Below are positions 29,395 to 38,578 of a stretch of DNA of 64,000 bases, piece after piece. Under the pieces are notes generated by a model that did not search any database, was not told the DNA's origin, and saw only the letters and a list, made by a program, of their open reading frames with translations. Each line of letters starts with the position of its first letter. Within the stretch, counting starts at the first letter, position 1. The translations under genes were made by a program, and so were the position numbers. Origin of the DNA: Cyclobacterium jeungdonense (GTDB lineage Bacteria; Bacteroidota; Bacteroidia; Cytophagales; Cyclobacteriaceae); contig NZ_WMCD01000001.1 of assembly GCF_010994275.1 (NCBI RefSeq), forward strand, positions 806,001-870,000, written 5' to 3'.

Positions 29395-30075
29395 TTAGAT
29401 CAGGTATGATTTGGAGGCTTCCTTGATGAGTTGGGCTGTATTTTTTACAGCAAATTTTTCAATTAAGTGCTTACGATGAGAAATTGCAGTGTGAATGCTG
29501 ATATACAGTCTATCGGCAATTTGCCTGGAGGAATAGCCCTCTCCTATTAACTGCAGCACTTCCATTTCCCTGTTCGATATCGCCCAAGTTCTATTCTGTA
29601 CCGAAAAACGAAAGCGTGAAAAAATATTTTCTATACGTTCCTTATACGATACATCATATAAATAGCTAATTAACAATTCATTACATGACTTAATTAAAAG
29701 TGATACCTGGTGTTGGATCAGAAACCATTCCCGGCAGGTATCCTGTATATGGTAAGAAAAAGAAGGTACAGCGTTCCGGCCATTAAAAAAATCAGGGTTT
29801 TGGATAATTGATTCAAATACGGGACGAATTCCGGACAACTCATCAGGTTTGATTTTTTGGAACCAAAAATCCCAGCCTCCCCGGGTCATTTCTTGCTTGC
29901 TGTAGCCCAGAATGGTTTTAAAGGAGTCGTTGTGATACAAAAATTCCTTATTCCTTTTATCAAACACACTGATCATTAAATTTTTCTCTCCTTCACAATA
30001 GCTTGAAAGTGCGCGAATTTCCTCCGGGGACAAAATGGCCGAAACATCCGATTCGATTTCATTTCCTGATATCAT
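29395..30075 (-). CDS. PAS-LuxR family transcriptional regulator
   Basis: 226 residues from the ATG at 30075; an upstream in-frame TTG at 30096 is less likely. The N-terminal half is a PAS-like sensor ('LMISVFDKRNKEFLYHNDSF', 'ILGYSKQEM'). The C-terminal 65 residues form a LuxR/GerE helix-turn-helix: 'SNREMEVLQLIGEGYSSRQI' then 'ADRLYISIHTAISHRKHLIE'. No response-regulator receiver domain is present, so it would sense a ligand or partner directly. It is co-oriented with, and placed directly upstream of, the two-gene giant module, which makes it the prime candidate for controlling that module. The big hybrid kinase lies 175 bases further upstream. Confidence 0.85.
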   Translation of the reverse strand: MISGNEIESDVSAILSPEEIRALSSYCEGEKNLMISVFDKRNKEFLYHNDSFKTILGYSKQEMTRGGWDFWFQKIKPDELSGIRPVFESIIQNPDFFNGRNAVPSFSYHIQDTCREWFLIQHQVSLLIKSCNELLISYLYDVSYKERIENIFSRFRFSVQNRTWAISNREMEVLQLIGEGYSSRQIADRLYISIHTAISHRKHLIEKFAVKNTAQLIKEASKSYLI

Positions 30076-30251
30076 TCTTAGAGGTTTAAAAAACAAATGT
30101 GCTTTACATCAGGTATTTATACTTAAATATAAAAATTTAATCGGAAAAAACCAGTAATCCTGGAAAAGTAAAAATAAAAAGGTACCCCTACTTCGAGTGG
30201 CAGAAAAATCGGTTTGCTTTCTTTTTAAAATAAATAACTAAACCGGGGAGA

Positions 30252-33200
30252 TCATTGAAATTTCTTAATGGTAAAATAGAAAGTACTGCCTTTTCCTGGT
30301 TCCGATTCTATCCATATTCTGCCTTCATGTAATTCAACAATAGTTTTACATACGGCCAATCCAATTCCATTGTTATCCACGTCCTGTTTAAGTGATCTGA
30401 AAATCTTAAAAATACTTTCAAATTGCTCGGATGGAATCCCCATACCATTGTCTTTTATGGCAAAAAAGAACAAATCTTCTTTTTCCACTGCGCTAATGGA
30501 TATCACAGGACTGTCATCTCCCCGGTATTTGATAGCGTTGGAAAGAAGGTTTGTAAATAATCTTTTGAAAAGTATGGGATAGACTTTGATTTTTTTCATG
30601 GGAATATCGCAGCTAATCTGTCCTCCCATATCGAAGATTTCGGCAGAAAAAATGGTCAACAGTTGATTCTCAAAATCACTTATGTTTATTTCTTCCAATT
30701 GTTCATCAAGTCTCCCGGTTCGGGAATATTCCAAAAGACTTTCAATCATTCGGGACATTTCCCAAACTGCTTTTGACATGACATGAAAGTACTTATCAAG
30801 GTTTTCACTGGCAGTCGTTTCCCTTTTCTTTTCAATGAGAGCTATCATGGAATTGATATTTCTAAGCGGAGCTTTCAGGTCATGGGAGACGATGTAAGCA
30901 AATTCATCCAGTTTTTGATTGGACTCCTCCAATTTGATATTTTTTTCTTTCAGGATATTATTTAGCTTTTGTATCTGAAACTTATAATCAAGTTCAAGCG
31001 ATGCCTCATGCTGTATGGCGATAAACCCTATCAATTCATTGTCCTGATCGTCGTTATCGAAAAGTGGTTCACAATGAATTGAAACCCAATATTTTTGCCC
31101 TTCTTTGGTGTAGTTGATGATTTCGGTCTTAAATCCGGTCTGATTTGCAATGGCCGTTTGCATGTTGCGTACCGTTTTGGCTGAAGTTTCAGCTCCTTGA
31201 AGCAATTCGCCCGGGACTCGGCCCAGCAATTCACTTTCACTATAGCCGGTTAACCTTTCAAAGGCTCGGTTTGCATAGGTAATTCTACCCTCTGTATCGG
31301 TAATGACTATATTGATGTGGGTATGACTTATTATTTTACTTAGCTGTTCCAGCTCTCTTTCGATATGGATTCTACTGGTGATATCCCTGTTATTCGAAAT
31401 TATTTTTACAGGATTACCCAATTCGTCCGTAACGACGTTAAAGTTGCTTTCAAACCAGGATATTTGATCATCCGGACGCTTTAACTTGTATTTTATTATT
31501 TTCGAACCATTACCTTCCCTTAGTGAATTCAGGGCTGTATTCCATTGTTTTTTGTCTCTTTCTCTCGGAAAATACGCAGGTAATCCATTAAGTAAGACTT
31601 CTTTTTGCATAATACCCGTTAGGTCAAATACCGAGGGTGAAACAAATTCGATTTGGCCGTCCAAATCATGAATGCAAATAATATGGGATGAGTTTTTAGC
31701 AATCAACTCAAATAAAGCATGCTGCTCCAGATATTTTACCTCTGCATTTTCTAACTCTTTATGGTACTCTGAAATTCGCTGCTTTGCATCGAAGATGGCG
31801 GATATATCAAAAAAAGTAATAACCACCCCCTGAACCTGGCTTTTTGAATTTAAAAAAGGGGTGATTTTCAAAGCTAAGGTTTGGTTGGTGCCACCTTTGA
31901 CGGTGGTTTCAAATGGTGTTAAATCTTTATAAACCAGTTCCACTTTCTGGATAAAACCATCTAACTGAACTTTAGTTCTGAAATTACTAATGTGCCTCCC
32001 GATATCCTCGGGCACCAACGAAAGGATTTTTTTTACTGCCGGGGTAAATTTCCGGACCGTCAGGTTGTTATCCAGAAACAAGATGGCAATATCGGTGCTC
32101 TGGATGAGGTTATTCAGGTCATTGTTGGACTCCGAAAGCTCCTCGACTTTCTCCATATACTCTGCATTTACCGTATAAAGTTCTTCATTCACAGACTCCA
32201 ACTCTTCGTTAGAACTTTGTAATTCTTCGTTGGAGGCCTGCAATTCTTCGTTGGAAGACTCCAATTCTTCGATAGTGGTTTGCAGGTTTTCCTGGTTCAC
32301 ACGAAGGTCCCGTTCCAACCGACTGATTTTTTCGATAGATGCCTCTCCGAGATTTACTTCAAATTTCTGCCCGGGTGATTGATCTTCGTTTACTTTGAAA
32401 GTTGCTGCAAACAGGCCTGTGGGATGTTTAGCATTAAGCTTTCGGATTTCAATTTCCAAAAACCCATTTTCATTCGAAATGTAAAACTCCTTCAATTCTT
32501 CATCCAACGCAATATTTTGAAGTATTGCAGGCTCCTCGGAATTAATGACCTTACCGGTCATCAGTTCCACTGATAGTGCCAATTGGGGCGGTAGCATTCT
32601 CAGTACATTTGTATTGATGACCCCTTGAGGTAGTTTTATCCAGCGTATAACCTTTCCAGTGGTATGTACTAAATCAAAATCTTCATTAAATACAATCGTG
32701 TCGGGAACAAATTCCTGAATAATAGCCTCCTGAACTTCATGGAGCATGCCCCTGGATTGTGAGGAAGGTTGTTTCGCAATGCTGCCGGATCTCCCGTTCT
32801 CATTCCGCGAAAGCAGCTTCTCTATTCCGGGTTTATTACTGAGTCGAATAGGTGAGCCATGCTTCTTTTTATTAGCGTTTTGATAGATCTTGTATCTGGC
32901 ACTCCTCTCAAGAAATTGGTCGCTCATCCTTCCTAAAGATTCGCTGGAGCCCAGGAATAAAAAACCATCTCTATTTAACGCATATTGAAATAGACCGAAA
33001 AGTTTATTTTGTATCGCGCTATTCAGGTAAATCAGAAAATTTCGGCAACTAATCAGGTCAATTTTGCCAAATGGAGGATCCTGAACCAGATTATGAACGG
33101 AGAATACGATCATTTCTCGAATCTCATTTATGACAGAATATCCCCTTTTTTGTGGTTTGAAATAGGATTTTAAATATTCAGGAGGAAGCTCTGTGGCAAT

Positions 33201-34271
33201 GCTTTCTGGAAAAATCCTGTTCCCTGCAAATTTAATCGATTCTTTGTTTAGATCGGTCGCAAAAATGACAACGTCGTAATGAACCTTATTAGATCGCATG
33301 TAGTCGTTTAGTAGCATGGCAATGCTATATGCTTCCTCACCAGTTGAGCAGGCAGGTACCCAGATCCGAATGCTCTTATTATCCGAATTGGCTGCTATAA
33401 TCCTTGGTATAACTTCTCTTTTCAATTCCTCAAAGGCATCCTCATCCCTGAAAAAACGAGTAACACCGATCAACAGCTCTGAGGCAAGTTGATGAGATTC
33501 TGGAGAGTTTTTATCCAAATAGCGGTAGTACTCATCCATATCGGACAGTCCTAAAACTCCCATCCTCCTGACAGTTCGTCTGTAGATCGTGGAAAATTTA
33601 TAATCGGCAAAACTCACCCCCGTATCCTTATTGACCAGATCAAGAATGGCAGACAGTTTTTCCGATTGTGATTTTGGGTCTATAGCTGATCCTGCTTTTT
33701 TAGAATCATAGTTAAAAAACTTCCTGATTTCGTCCGGCATTTGAGATACCTCACATATCTTATCAACAGAATTGGTGTGAATTGCATTTCTGGGCATCCC
33801 ATCAAATTTTGCCGTCTCCGGTAGTTGCGCGATAACAAGTCCGCCCCCCTCCTTGATGTATTTTATTCCTTCGGAGCCGTCACTCCCGGTTCCGGAAACT
33901 ACAATGGCAGCCGCTTTTTCCTTTCCGTATGCTGCGAGCGATTTAAAAAAAGTGCTAATCGGAAAGGATAGTTTCCGATCTTCCTTCTCCCTTAATAAAA
34001 AACGACCATTCCTTATTTCAACAAATTTCTTCGGAGGATTAAGGTATATATGGTCCACATGAATTTTAGTCTCATGGGCTATGACCTCAATGGGAAAATG
34101 GGTGTACCTGGATAGTAATTCATCCATCAGACTTTTGTGGTTTGGGGCAAGATGTTGGATGATCACATAGGCATATCCCTTTTGTTTTCCTACACTTTCA
34201 AAAAATAGCTCAAGTGGTTCAAGTCCTCCTGCGGAGGCACCAATACCTATAATTGGGAAATTTTTATTCAT
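30252..34271 (-). CDS. CheB-CheR-PAS histidine kinase hybrid
   Basis: 1339 residues. Domains in order: CheB methylesterase (about 1-190: 'IGIGASAGG' nucleophile serine, 'IIQHLAPNHKS' histidine, 'VSGTGSDGSEGI' aspartate); CheR methyltransferase (about 205-480: 'TRFFRDEDAFEELKREVIP', 'WVPACSTGEEAYS', 'ISCRNFLIYL'); a heptad coiled coil (about 650-720, 'EELESSNEELQASNEELQ'); three PAS/PAC units (about 725-1080); HisKA ('FAYIVSHDLKAPLRNI', phosphoacceptor His) and HATPase ('NLLSNAIKY', 'DNGMGIP', 'GIGLAVCK'). There is no receiver domain. Such fusions occur outside chemotaxis operons, and no other che gene is in the window. Output may run through an unlinked response regulator or the adjacent PAS-LuxR protein (inference). 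Confidence 0.93.
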   Translation of the reverse strand: MNKNFPIIGIGASAGGLEPLELFFESVGKQKGYAYVIIQHLAPNHKSLMDELLSRYTHFPIEVIAHETKIHVDHIYLNPPKKFVEIRNGRFLLREKEDRKLSFPISTFFKSLAAYGKEKAAAIVVSGTGSDGSEGIKYIKEGGGLVIAQLPETAKFDGMPRNAIHTNSVDKICEVSQMPDEIRKFFNYDSKKAGSAIDPKSQSEKLSAILDLVNKDTGVSFADYKFSTIYRRTVRRMGVLGLSDMDEYYRYLDKNSPESHQLASELLIGVTRFFRDEDAFEELKREVIPRIIAANSDNKSIRIWVPACSTGEEAYSIAMLLNDYMRSNKVHYDVVIFATDLNKESIKFAGNRIFPESIATELPPEYLKSYFKPQKRGYSVINEIREMIVFSVHNLVQDPPFGKIDLISCRNFLIYLNSAIQNKLFGLFQYALNRDGFLFLGSSESLGRMSDQFLERSARYKIYQNANKKKHGSPIRLSNKPGIEKLLSRNENGRSGSIAKQPSSQSRGMLHEVQEAIIQEFVPDTIVFNEDFDLVHTTGKVIRWIKLPQGVINTNVLRMLPPQLALSVELMTGKVINSEEPAILQNIALDEELKEFYISNENGFLEIEIRKLNAKHPTGLFAATFKVNEDQSPGQKFEVNLGEASIEKISRLERDLRVNQENLQTTIEELESSNEELQASNEELQSSNEELESVNEELYTVNAEYMEKVEELSESNNDLNNLIQSTDIAILFLDNNLTVRKFTPAVKKILSLVPEDIGRHISNFRTKVQLDGFIQKVELVYKDLTPFETTVKGGTNQTLALKITPFLNSKSQVQGVVITFFDISAIFDAKQRISEYHKELENAEVKYLEQHALFELIAKNSSHIICIHDLDGQIEFVSPSVFDLTGIMQKEVLLNGLPAYFPRERDKKQWNTALNSLREGNGSKIIKYKLKRPDDQISWFESNFNVVTDELGNPVKIISNNRDITSRIHIERELEQLSKIISHTHINIVITDTEGRITYANRAFERLTGYSESELLGRVPGELLQGAETSAKTVRNMQTAIANQTGFKTEIINYTKEGQKYWVSIHCEPLFDNDDQDNELIGFIAIQHEASLELDYKFQIQKLNNILKEKNIKLEESNQKLDEFAYIVSHDLKAPLRNINSMIALIEKKRETTASENLDKYFHVMSKAVWEMSRMIESLLEYSRTGRLDEQLEEINISDFENQLLTIFSAEIFDMGGQISCDIPMKKIKVYPILFKRLFTNLLSNAIKYRGDDSPVISISAVEKEDLFFFAIKDNGMGIPSEQFESIFKIFRSLKQDVDNNGIGLAVCKTIVELHEGRIWIESEPGKGSTFYFTIKKFQ

Positions 34272-34530
34272 CGCAATCCGAATAATTACTTTTACAAAAT
34301 TTTTTTGGGGTCTGATTCTTATGAGAAATGACTAACCCCTATCGGCAAGTCTGTATTATTGTAAAAACGGGGAACCATTCCCTACTGGTGATTAATGGAG
34401 AATATTCGCACATGTTGCCTGCATCTAATCCGAAAACTACAAAAATTGAGACAAAATCCCATAATTGAATCTAACCAGTGGTTTTATGTTTTCCAAAATA
34501 CCTCACCAACCTGAAACCAACGTTGTCCAG

Positions 34531-34582
34531 CTATCTCAAAAAAAACCATCTGACACGTTTGGATGGTTTTAATCCCAGATAG
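34531..34582. other. Long two-part hairpin in the 445-bp gap between divergent genes
   Basis: Outer arms CTATCT (34531-34536) and AGATAG (34577-34582) enclose inner arms AAAACCATC (34542-34550) and GATGGTTTT (34562-34570) around an 11-base loop. On the minus strand the inner stem runs into at least eight T, as in an intrinsic terminator, yet no minus-strand gene lies immediately to the right. It may end an antisense or leader RNA, or be left from a lost gene. The rest of 34272-34716 contains no coding signal I can support apart from the promoter listed next. Confidence 0.5.
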
Positions 34583-34660
34583 TCACTAAGGACAAGTGTA
34601 TTAATTGCTCATTTTTCCCTAACTTTATATTGATTACGCAACCAGAAACAAATCAATCAC

Positions 34661-34690
34661 TTGCAAATTTTTAAATAATACGTACATTTA
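34661..34690 (+). promoter_or_regulatory. Bacteroidota-type promoter of the mbtH-like gene
   Basis: A TTG at 34661-34663 (-33 element) is followed after 19 bases by TACATTTA at 34683-34690, one mismatch from the TAnnTTTG -7 consensus. The coding start lies 27 bases downstream. Confidence 0.5.
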
Positions 34691-34716
34691 ATAGCGAAAC
34701 TTTAAATCATTTATCT

Positions 34717-34944
34717 ATGTGGGACGACGAAAATACGCAATTCCAGGTGGTGGTCAACCACGAGGAACAATACAGCATCTGGCCGGTAAACAGGGAACTT
34801 CCTCTGGGCTGGACATCAGTAGGAAAGGAGGGAAATAAGCAGGAATGTCTGGATTACATTGAAGAAGTCTGGACCGATATGCGCCCGCTTTCCTTGCGAA
34901 AAAAAATGGAGGAAATGGAAGGAAAACAGCAAAAGGATACTTAG
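34717..34944 (+). CDS. Orphan MbtH-like protein
   Basis: 75 residues, the usual size. The family signature is well kept: '[20 protein letters not shown]', '[20 protein letters not shown]' and '[13 protein letters not shown]', with the conserved tryptophans and the N-x-E-x-Q-Y-S-I-W core. MbtH proteins bind and activate adenylation domains of non-ribosomal peptide synthetases. No NRPS, carrier protein, phosphopantetheinyl transferase or siderophore gene is in the window. The next genes are a polysaccharide lyase (52 bases downstream, same strand) and a sulfatase. It may serve an NRPS elsewhere in the genome. Its own promoter is visible upstream. Confidence 0.92.
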   Translation: MWDDENTQFQVVVNHEEQYSIWPVNRELPLGWTSVGKEGNKQECLDYIEEVWTDMRPLSLRKKMEEMEGKQQKDT

Positions 34945-34996
34945 AAGCTTCAAACCCTAGCTAACGAACCAATTACTAACCCAAAATACCTAGCTT

Positions 34997-37171
34997 ATGC
35001 GACTACCTACGACAGGCACCATACTGCCGGTCCTTTTTTTGCTACTGCTACAGTCATTTACCAGCCTTGAAAGTGAACTGGAAACCATTCGAAAACGAGT
35101 AGTGGCGGAATTGATGACAACTTCCATTTCTGAAGAGCGGGTTAAAGATATCTTGCAACGTATGGATACGGATGGTTCCTTTCCAGAGATAGACTACCAG
35201 GATTTGAGTAGAACGGCAGGTTTTCCCCACCGGCACCATACCTCAGATCTGGTTTACCTGGCAAAAGCCTATACCATTCCTTCCTCTCCCTATTATCAAG
35301 ATCCGGAGCTTAAAGAAAAGATCACCTTATCCCTAAAATACTGGGTAGAAAACGATTTCGTAGGAGACAACTGGCACAACAACCAAATCACAACCCCGAC
35401 CAACCTGGTCAACCTGATGCTCTTGATGGGGGATGAATTACCGGAGGATTTGGTGGAAAAAGCCCAACCCATTATTGGCCGGGCACATATGGAGGCTTCC
35501 GGTGCGCGGCCCAGCGGAGACCGCATCGTCATTGCAGGCATTCTGGCCAAAAATATGTTATTTACAAGGAATAAGGAAGCCTTTGACGAAGTCATCTCCA
35601 TCATTGCCAATGAAATCAAATTTGCCACCGGTAAAAGGGGGATGCAGCACGACTACAGTTTTCACCACCGTGAGGACCGGGTAAATAACACTACCTCTTA
35701 CGGTTATGGAAAATATGCCAATGCCTTCGGTGAATGGGCGGACTATGTGGCCGGAACTTCCTATGCCTTTGACAAGGACCGGATTAATCAGTTGGTGGAT
35801 TATTACCTGGATGGGGTGTACAAACAACTCGTCTACGGGATCTATGAGGACATCAGCGTAAAAAACCGGTCCATTTCCAATCAATCCAGTTTCCATCCCG
35901 AAGGAACGGAGGAAATTAAACGCCTGTTGCGAAGTACCGATTACCGGAACGAGGAGTTGGAAGAAATTTTACGACTCCGAAAGGGAGAAATCTCCCCTAC
36001 CCAGGCGTTTGCCAAATTTTTCTGGCAGACCGAACACTTTGTGTTGCAGCGGCCCGACTTTTATACCACCGTTCGCCTATTTTCCACCCGTAACCGAAAC
36101 ATGGAAAAGCCCTATAACGGCCCGGGAATCACCACTCACCACAGGGCTGATGGCACCAATTACCTGCAGCTAAAAGGCAACGAATACCACGACATCTGGC
36201 CGGTATATGACTGGCAAAAGATTTCCGGAACCACCATTCTGCAAAAGCCGGAACTCCACGGACCGGATGCCATCCAACTCGACGGCCTCACGGACTTTGT
36301 CGGCGCTGCCGAAGATGGGTATTTTGGAGCAGTAGGCTTTGATTTTATCAGTCCGCACGACGGTACCAAGGCAAAAAAAGGATGGTTTTTCTTTGACAGG
36401 GTGTACGTTTGTCTGGGGGCTGGAATTGTTTCGGACAAACCCTACCCCGTAGCCACGACTGTGGATCAGGTCTTGCTCCGGGGTCCGATACGGGTACAGC
36501 AAGTGGGAGCAGCGGCCCGGCAATTACCTGAGGGGGAACACGAACTAAAGAATTTGGAATGGCTTTACCACGATGGGGTGGGATATTGGTTTCCCAACCA
36601 GCCTACCCTATCCGTCAAAAACCAGGTTGAAACTGGAAGCTGGGCCGATATTACGGATCAAAAAAATGTCTCTACGGAGAAAATTCGAAAGAAGGTACTG
36701 ACAGCCTATTTTGATCACGGAATTCGTCCAGAGGAGGCAGGTTATGCCTATGTAGTAGCACCCCGGACCAGTATCGAAGAGCTGGCTTCCCTCCCACAGT
36801 CCGGTTTGGAGATTTTGGCAAACAATCAAAGCCTACAAGCCGTCCACCACCCCGGGCTGGAGCAAACACAGGCCGTTTTCTACGCGGCAGGCTCCCTTTC
36901 TCTAACTGATGGGACTACGGTAGCAGTGGATCAACCGGGGATCGTGCTTGTAAGAAAAGACGGGGAATTCTTTCAGTCTCTGACCGTATCAGATCCCTTG
37001 CGATCCAAGGAGGTTTTTGTAATCCACCTGCCCGGCCATTACGAGGGAACATCTGAGGACGTTACGGCAGCTTGGAACTGGAGTACGGGCAGCACCCGGA
37101 TTACCATTAAATTGCCTCAAAAAGTATATGCTGGTAAATCGATAACGGTGGCGTTACGGCCTCATAACTGA
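34997..37171 (+). CDS. Polysaccharide lyase family 8 (chondroitin AC/hyaluronate/xanthan lyase type)
   Basis: 724 residues with a signal peptide (about 8-22). The N-terminal alpha/alpha toroid carries the PL8 catalytic elements: Asn in 'DNWHNNQITTPTNLVNLM', His in 'GMQHDYSFHHRE', and Tyr in 'NTTSYGYGKYANAF'; 'FFSTRN'-like 'LFSTRNRNMEKPYNG' gives the Arg/Asn of the site. The central beta-sandwich follows ('NYLQLKGNEYHDIWPVYDWQ', 'GTTILQKPE', 'GWFFFDRVYVCLGAGI') and then the C-terminal beta domain. PL8 enzymes cleave uronic-acid polysaccharides by beta-elimination. Chondroitin/dermatan-type substrate is favoured by the sulfatase 91 bases downstream, but the exact substrate is an inference. Confidence 0.9.
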   Translation: MRLPTTGTILPVLFLLLLQSFTSLESELETIRKRVVAELMTTSISEERVKDILQRMDTDGSFPEIDYQDLSRTAGFPHRHHTSDLVYLAKAYTIPSSPYYQDPELKEKITLSLKYWVENDFVGDNWHNNQITTPTNLVNLMLLMGDELPEDLVEKAQPIIGRAHMEASGARPSGDRIVIAGILAKNMLFTRNKEAFDEVISIIANEIKFATGKRGMQHDYSFHHREDRVNNTTSYGYGKYANAFGEWADYVAGTSYAFDKDRINQLVDYYLDGVYKQLVYGIYEDISVKNRSISNQSSFHPEGTEEIKRLLRSTDYRNEELEEILRLRKGEISPTQAFAKFFWQTEHFVLQRPDFYTTVRLFSTRNRNMEKPYNGPGITTHHRADGTNYLQLKGNEYHDIWPVYDWQKISGTTILQKPELHGPDAIQLDGLTDFVGAAEDGYFGAVGFDFISPHDGTKAKKGWFFFDRVYVCLGAGIVSDKPYPVATTVDQVLLRGPIRVQQVGAAARQLPEGEHELKNLEWLYHDGVGYWFPNQPTLSVKNQVETGSWADITDQKNVSTEKIRKKVLTAYFDHGIRPEEAGYAYVVAPRTSIEELASLPQSGLEILANNQSLQAVHHPGLEQTQAVFYAAGSLSLTDGTTVAVDQPGIVLVRKDGEFFQSLTVSDPLRSKEVFVIHLPGHYEGTSEDVTAAWNWSTGSTRITIKLPQKVYAGKSITVALRPHN

Positions 37172-37261
37172 TTGCGTTTTTGCAACCGAATTATCAAATG
37201 ATGGGTTTTTACATTCTTCACAATAAATGGTCGATTGACGACCTCCGTACTGACTTAATTT

Positions 37262-38578
37262 ATGATCAAACTATCTGCACTGCTCACGATTGGTATTTTT
37301 TGGATAAGTTTATTTTTGGGGACTTATTCACTCCAAGCCCAACAGCCTCCCAATATCATCCTGATCATGGCGGATGATCTGGGCTATGAGGTCTTGCCGG
37401 CCTATGGAAATAAAGAGCATCAAACGCCCGCCCTGGACCGCATGGCTGCCGGAGGGATGGTCTTTGAAAATGCCCATGCCATGCCCTTGTGTACTCCGTC
37501 CAGAGTACAGTTGATGACTGGGAAATACAATTTCCGTAATTATATCGGTTTTGGCCTGCTGGACCCTGCCGAAAAAACCATGGCCCATTGGCTGAAGGAA
37601 CAGGGCTATGCCACCTGCGTGGTGGGCAAATGGCAACTGTATGGCAATGCCCGGCAGCAGGAATTAGCCGGGGGGAAGATCGGAAGCCTGCCGGAGGAAG
37701 CGGGCTTTGATTCCTATCGGCTGTGGCAAGTACGCGATCGGGGTTCCCGGTACAAAGACCCCTTATTGGAAACAAAAGGCAGTGGACTGGAAAAGTTCGA
37801 CGGTAAATACGGGCCAGACCTTTTTACCGATTACCTGGAGGATTTTGTGGAGCAACAGGCAGGTAATCCCTTTTTCGCTTATTTTCCCATGGCGCTAACC
37901 CACGATCCCTTTGAGCCTTACCCGGGTTCCCCCGATTTTGCGGCATACGATCCCCAAAATCCGGTCAATGATCCCCGGTACTTTCCAGGTATGGTCAGCT
38001 ACATGGACAAGCTGGTGGGACGCATTATCGACAAGGTGGTGGAACTGGGCATTGCCGAAAACACGCTGATCCTGTTTGTAGGAGACAATGGTACCGACCG
38101 GGATGTGGTCACCACGTTTAAGGGACAGGAGTTGCGCGGAAACAAGGGCTATACCAACGATTTGGGAACGCATGTGCCGATGTTGGCTTATTGGCCGGGG
38201 ACGGTCGCTCCGGGCAGCAGAAACGAAAACCTGATCGACCTGACCGATTTTTTGCCTACCCTGCTGGAGGCTACCGGCAAGAAACCCAATGACTTGCCCG
38301 GACCCCTGGATGGGATTAGTTTTTATCCCCAATTGACGGATTCCGGGTACACCGGACCGGTACGGGAATGGGTATTTTGCCATTACGACCCCAATTGGGG
38401 CAATTTCACGCCCCGGACCTTTGTATACGATACGGATTGGAAGTACTATGCAGATGGAGAAATCTATGACTTGCACAACGATTTGCTGGAGACACGACCG
38501 CTAGCCTATAGTGAGCTAGATGCTAGTGGTAAAAAAGCAGTCCGGAAATTTCGCAGGGTTTTGAAGGAAATGCGGTAG
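37262..38578 (+). CDS. Secreted arylsulfatase (type I, formylglycine-dependent)
   Basis: 438 residues with a signal peptide ending near 'LQA-QQ' (residue 27). The alkaline-phosphatase-like sulfatase core is complete: metal site 'IILIMADDLGYE' (D38, D39), the formylglycine motif C77-T-P-S-R81 within 'MPLCTPSRVQLMTGKY', 'VGKWQL' in place of the more usual GKWHLG, 'YFPMALTHDPFEPYP', and 'LFVGDNGTDRD' with the later Asp-Asn metal ligands. It needs a formylglycine-generating enzyme, which is not in this window. It lies downstream of the PL8 gene on the same strand and probably removes sulfate from the oligosaccharides that lyase releases. The His-to-Gln change in 'GKWQL' deserves attention. Confidence 0.9.
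   Translation: MIKLSALLTIGIFWISLFLGTYSLQAQQPPNIILIMADDLGYEVLPAYGNKEHQTPALDRMAAGGMVFENAHAMPLCTPSRVQLMTGKYNFRNYIGFGLLDPAEKTMAHWLKEQGYATCVVGKWQLYGNARQQELAGGKIGSLPEEAGFDSYRLWQVRDRGSRYKDPLLETKGSGLEKFDGKYGPDLFTDYLEDFVEQQAGNPFFAYFPMALTHDPFEPYPGSPDFAAYDPQNPVNDPRYFPGMVSYMDKLVGRIIDKVVELGIAENTLILFVGDNGTDRDVVTTFKGQELRGNKGYTNDLGTHVPMLAYWPGTVAPGSRNENLIDLTDFLPTLLEATGKKPNDLPGPLDGISFYPQLTDSGYTGPVREWVFCHYDPNWGNFTPRTFVYDTDWKYYADGEIYDLHNDLLETRPLAYSELDASGKKAVRKFRRVLKEMR

Noticed and set aside
32160..32290. Short repeated sequence motif in the hybrid kinase gene
   Set aside because: It encodes the heptad coiled coil (EELxSSNEELQ), so the DNA repetition follows from the protein, not from a repeat element.
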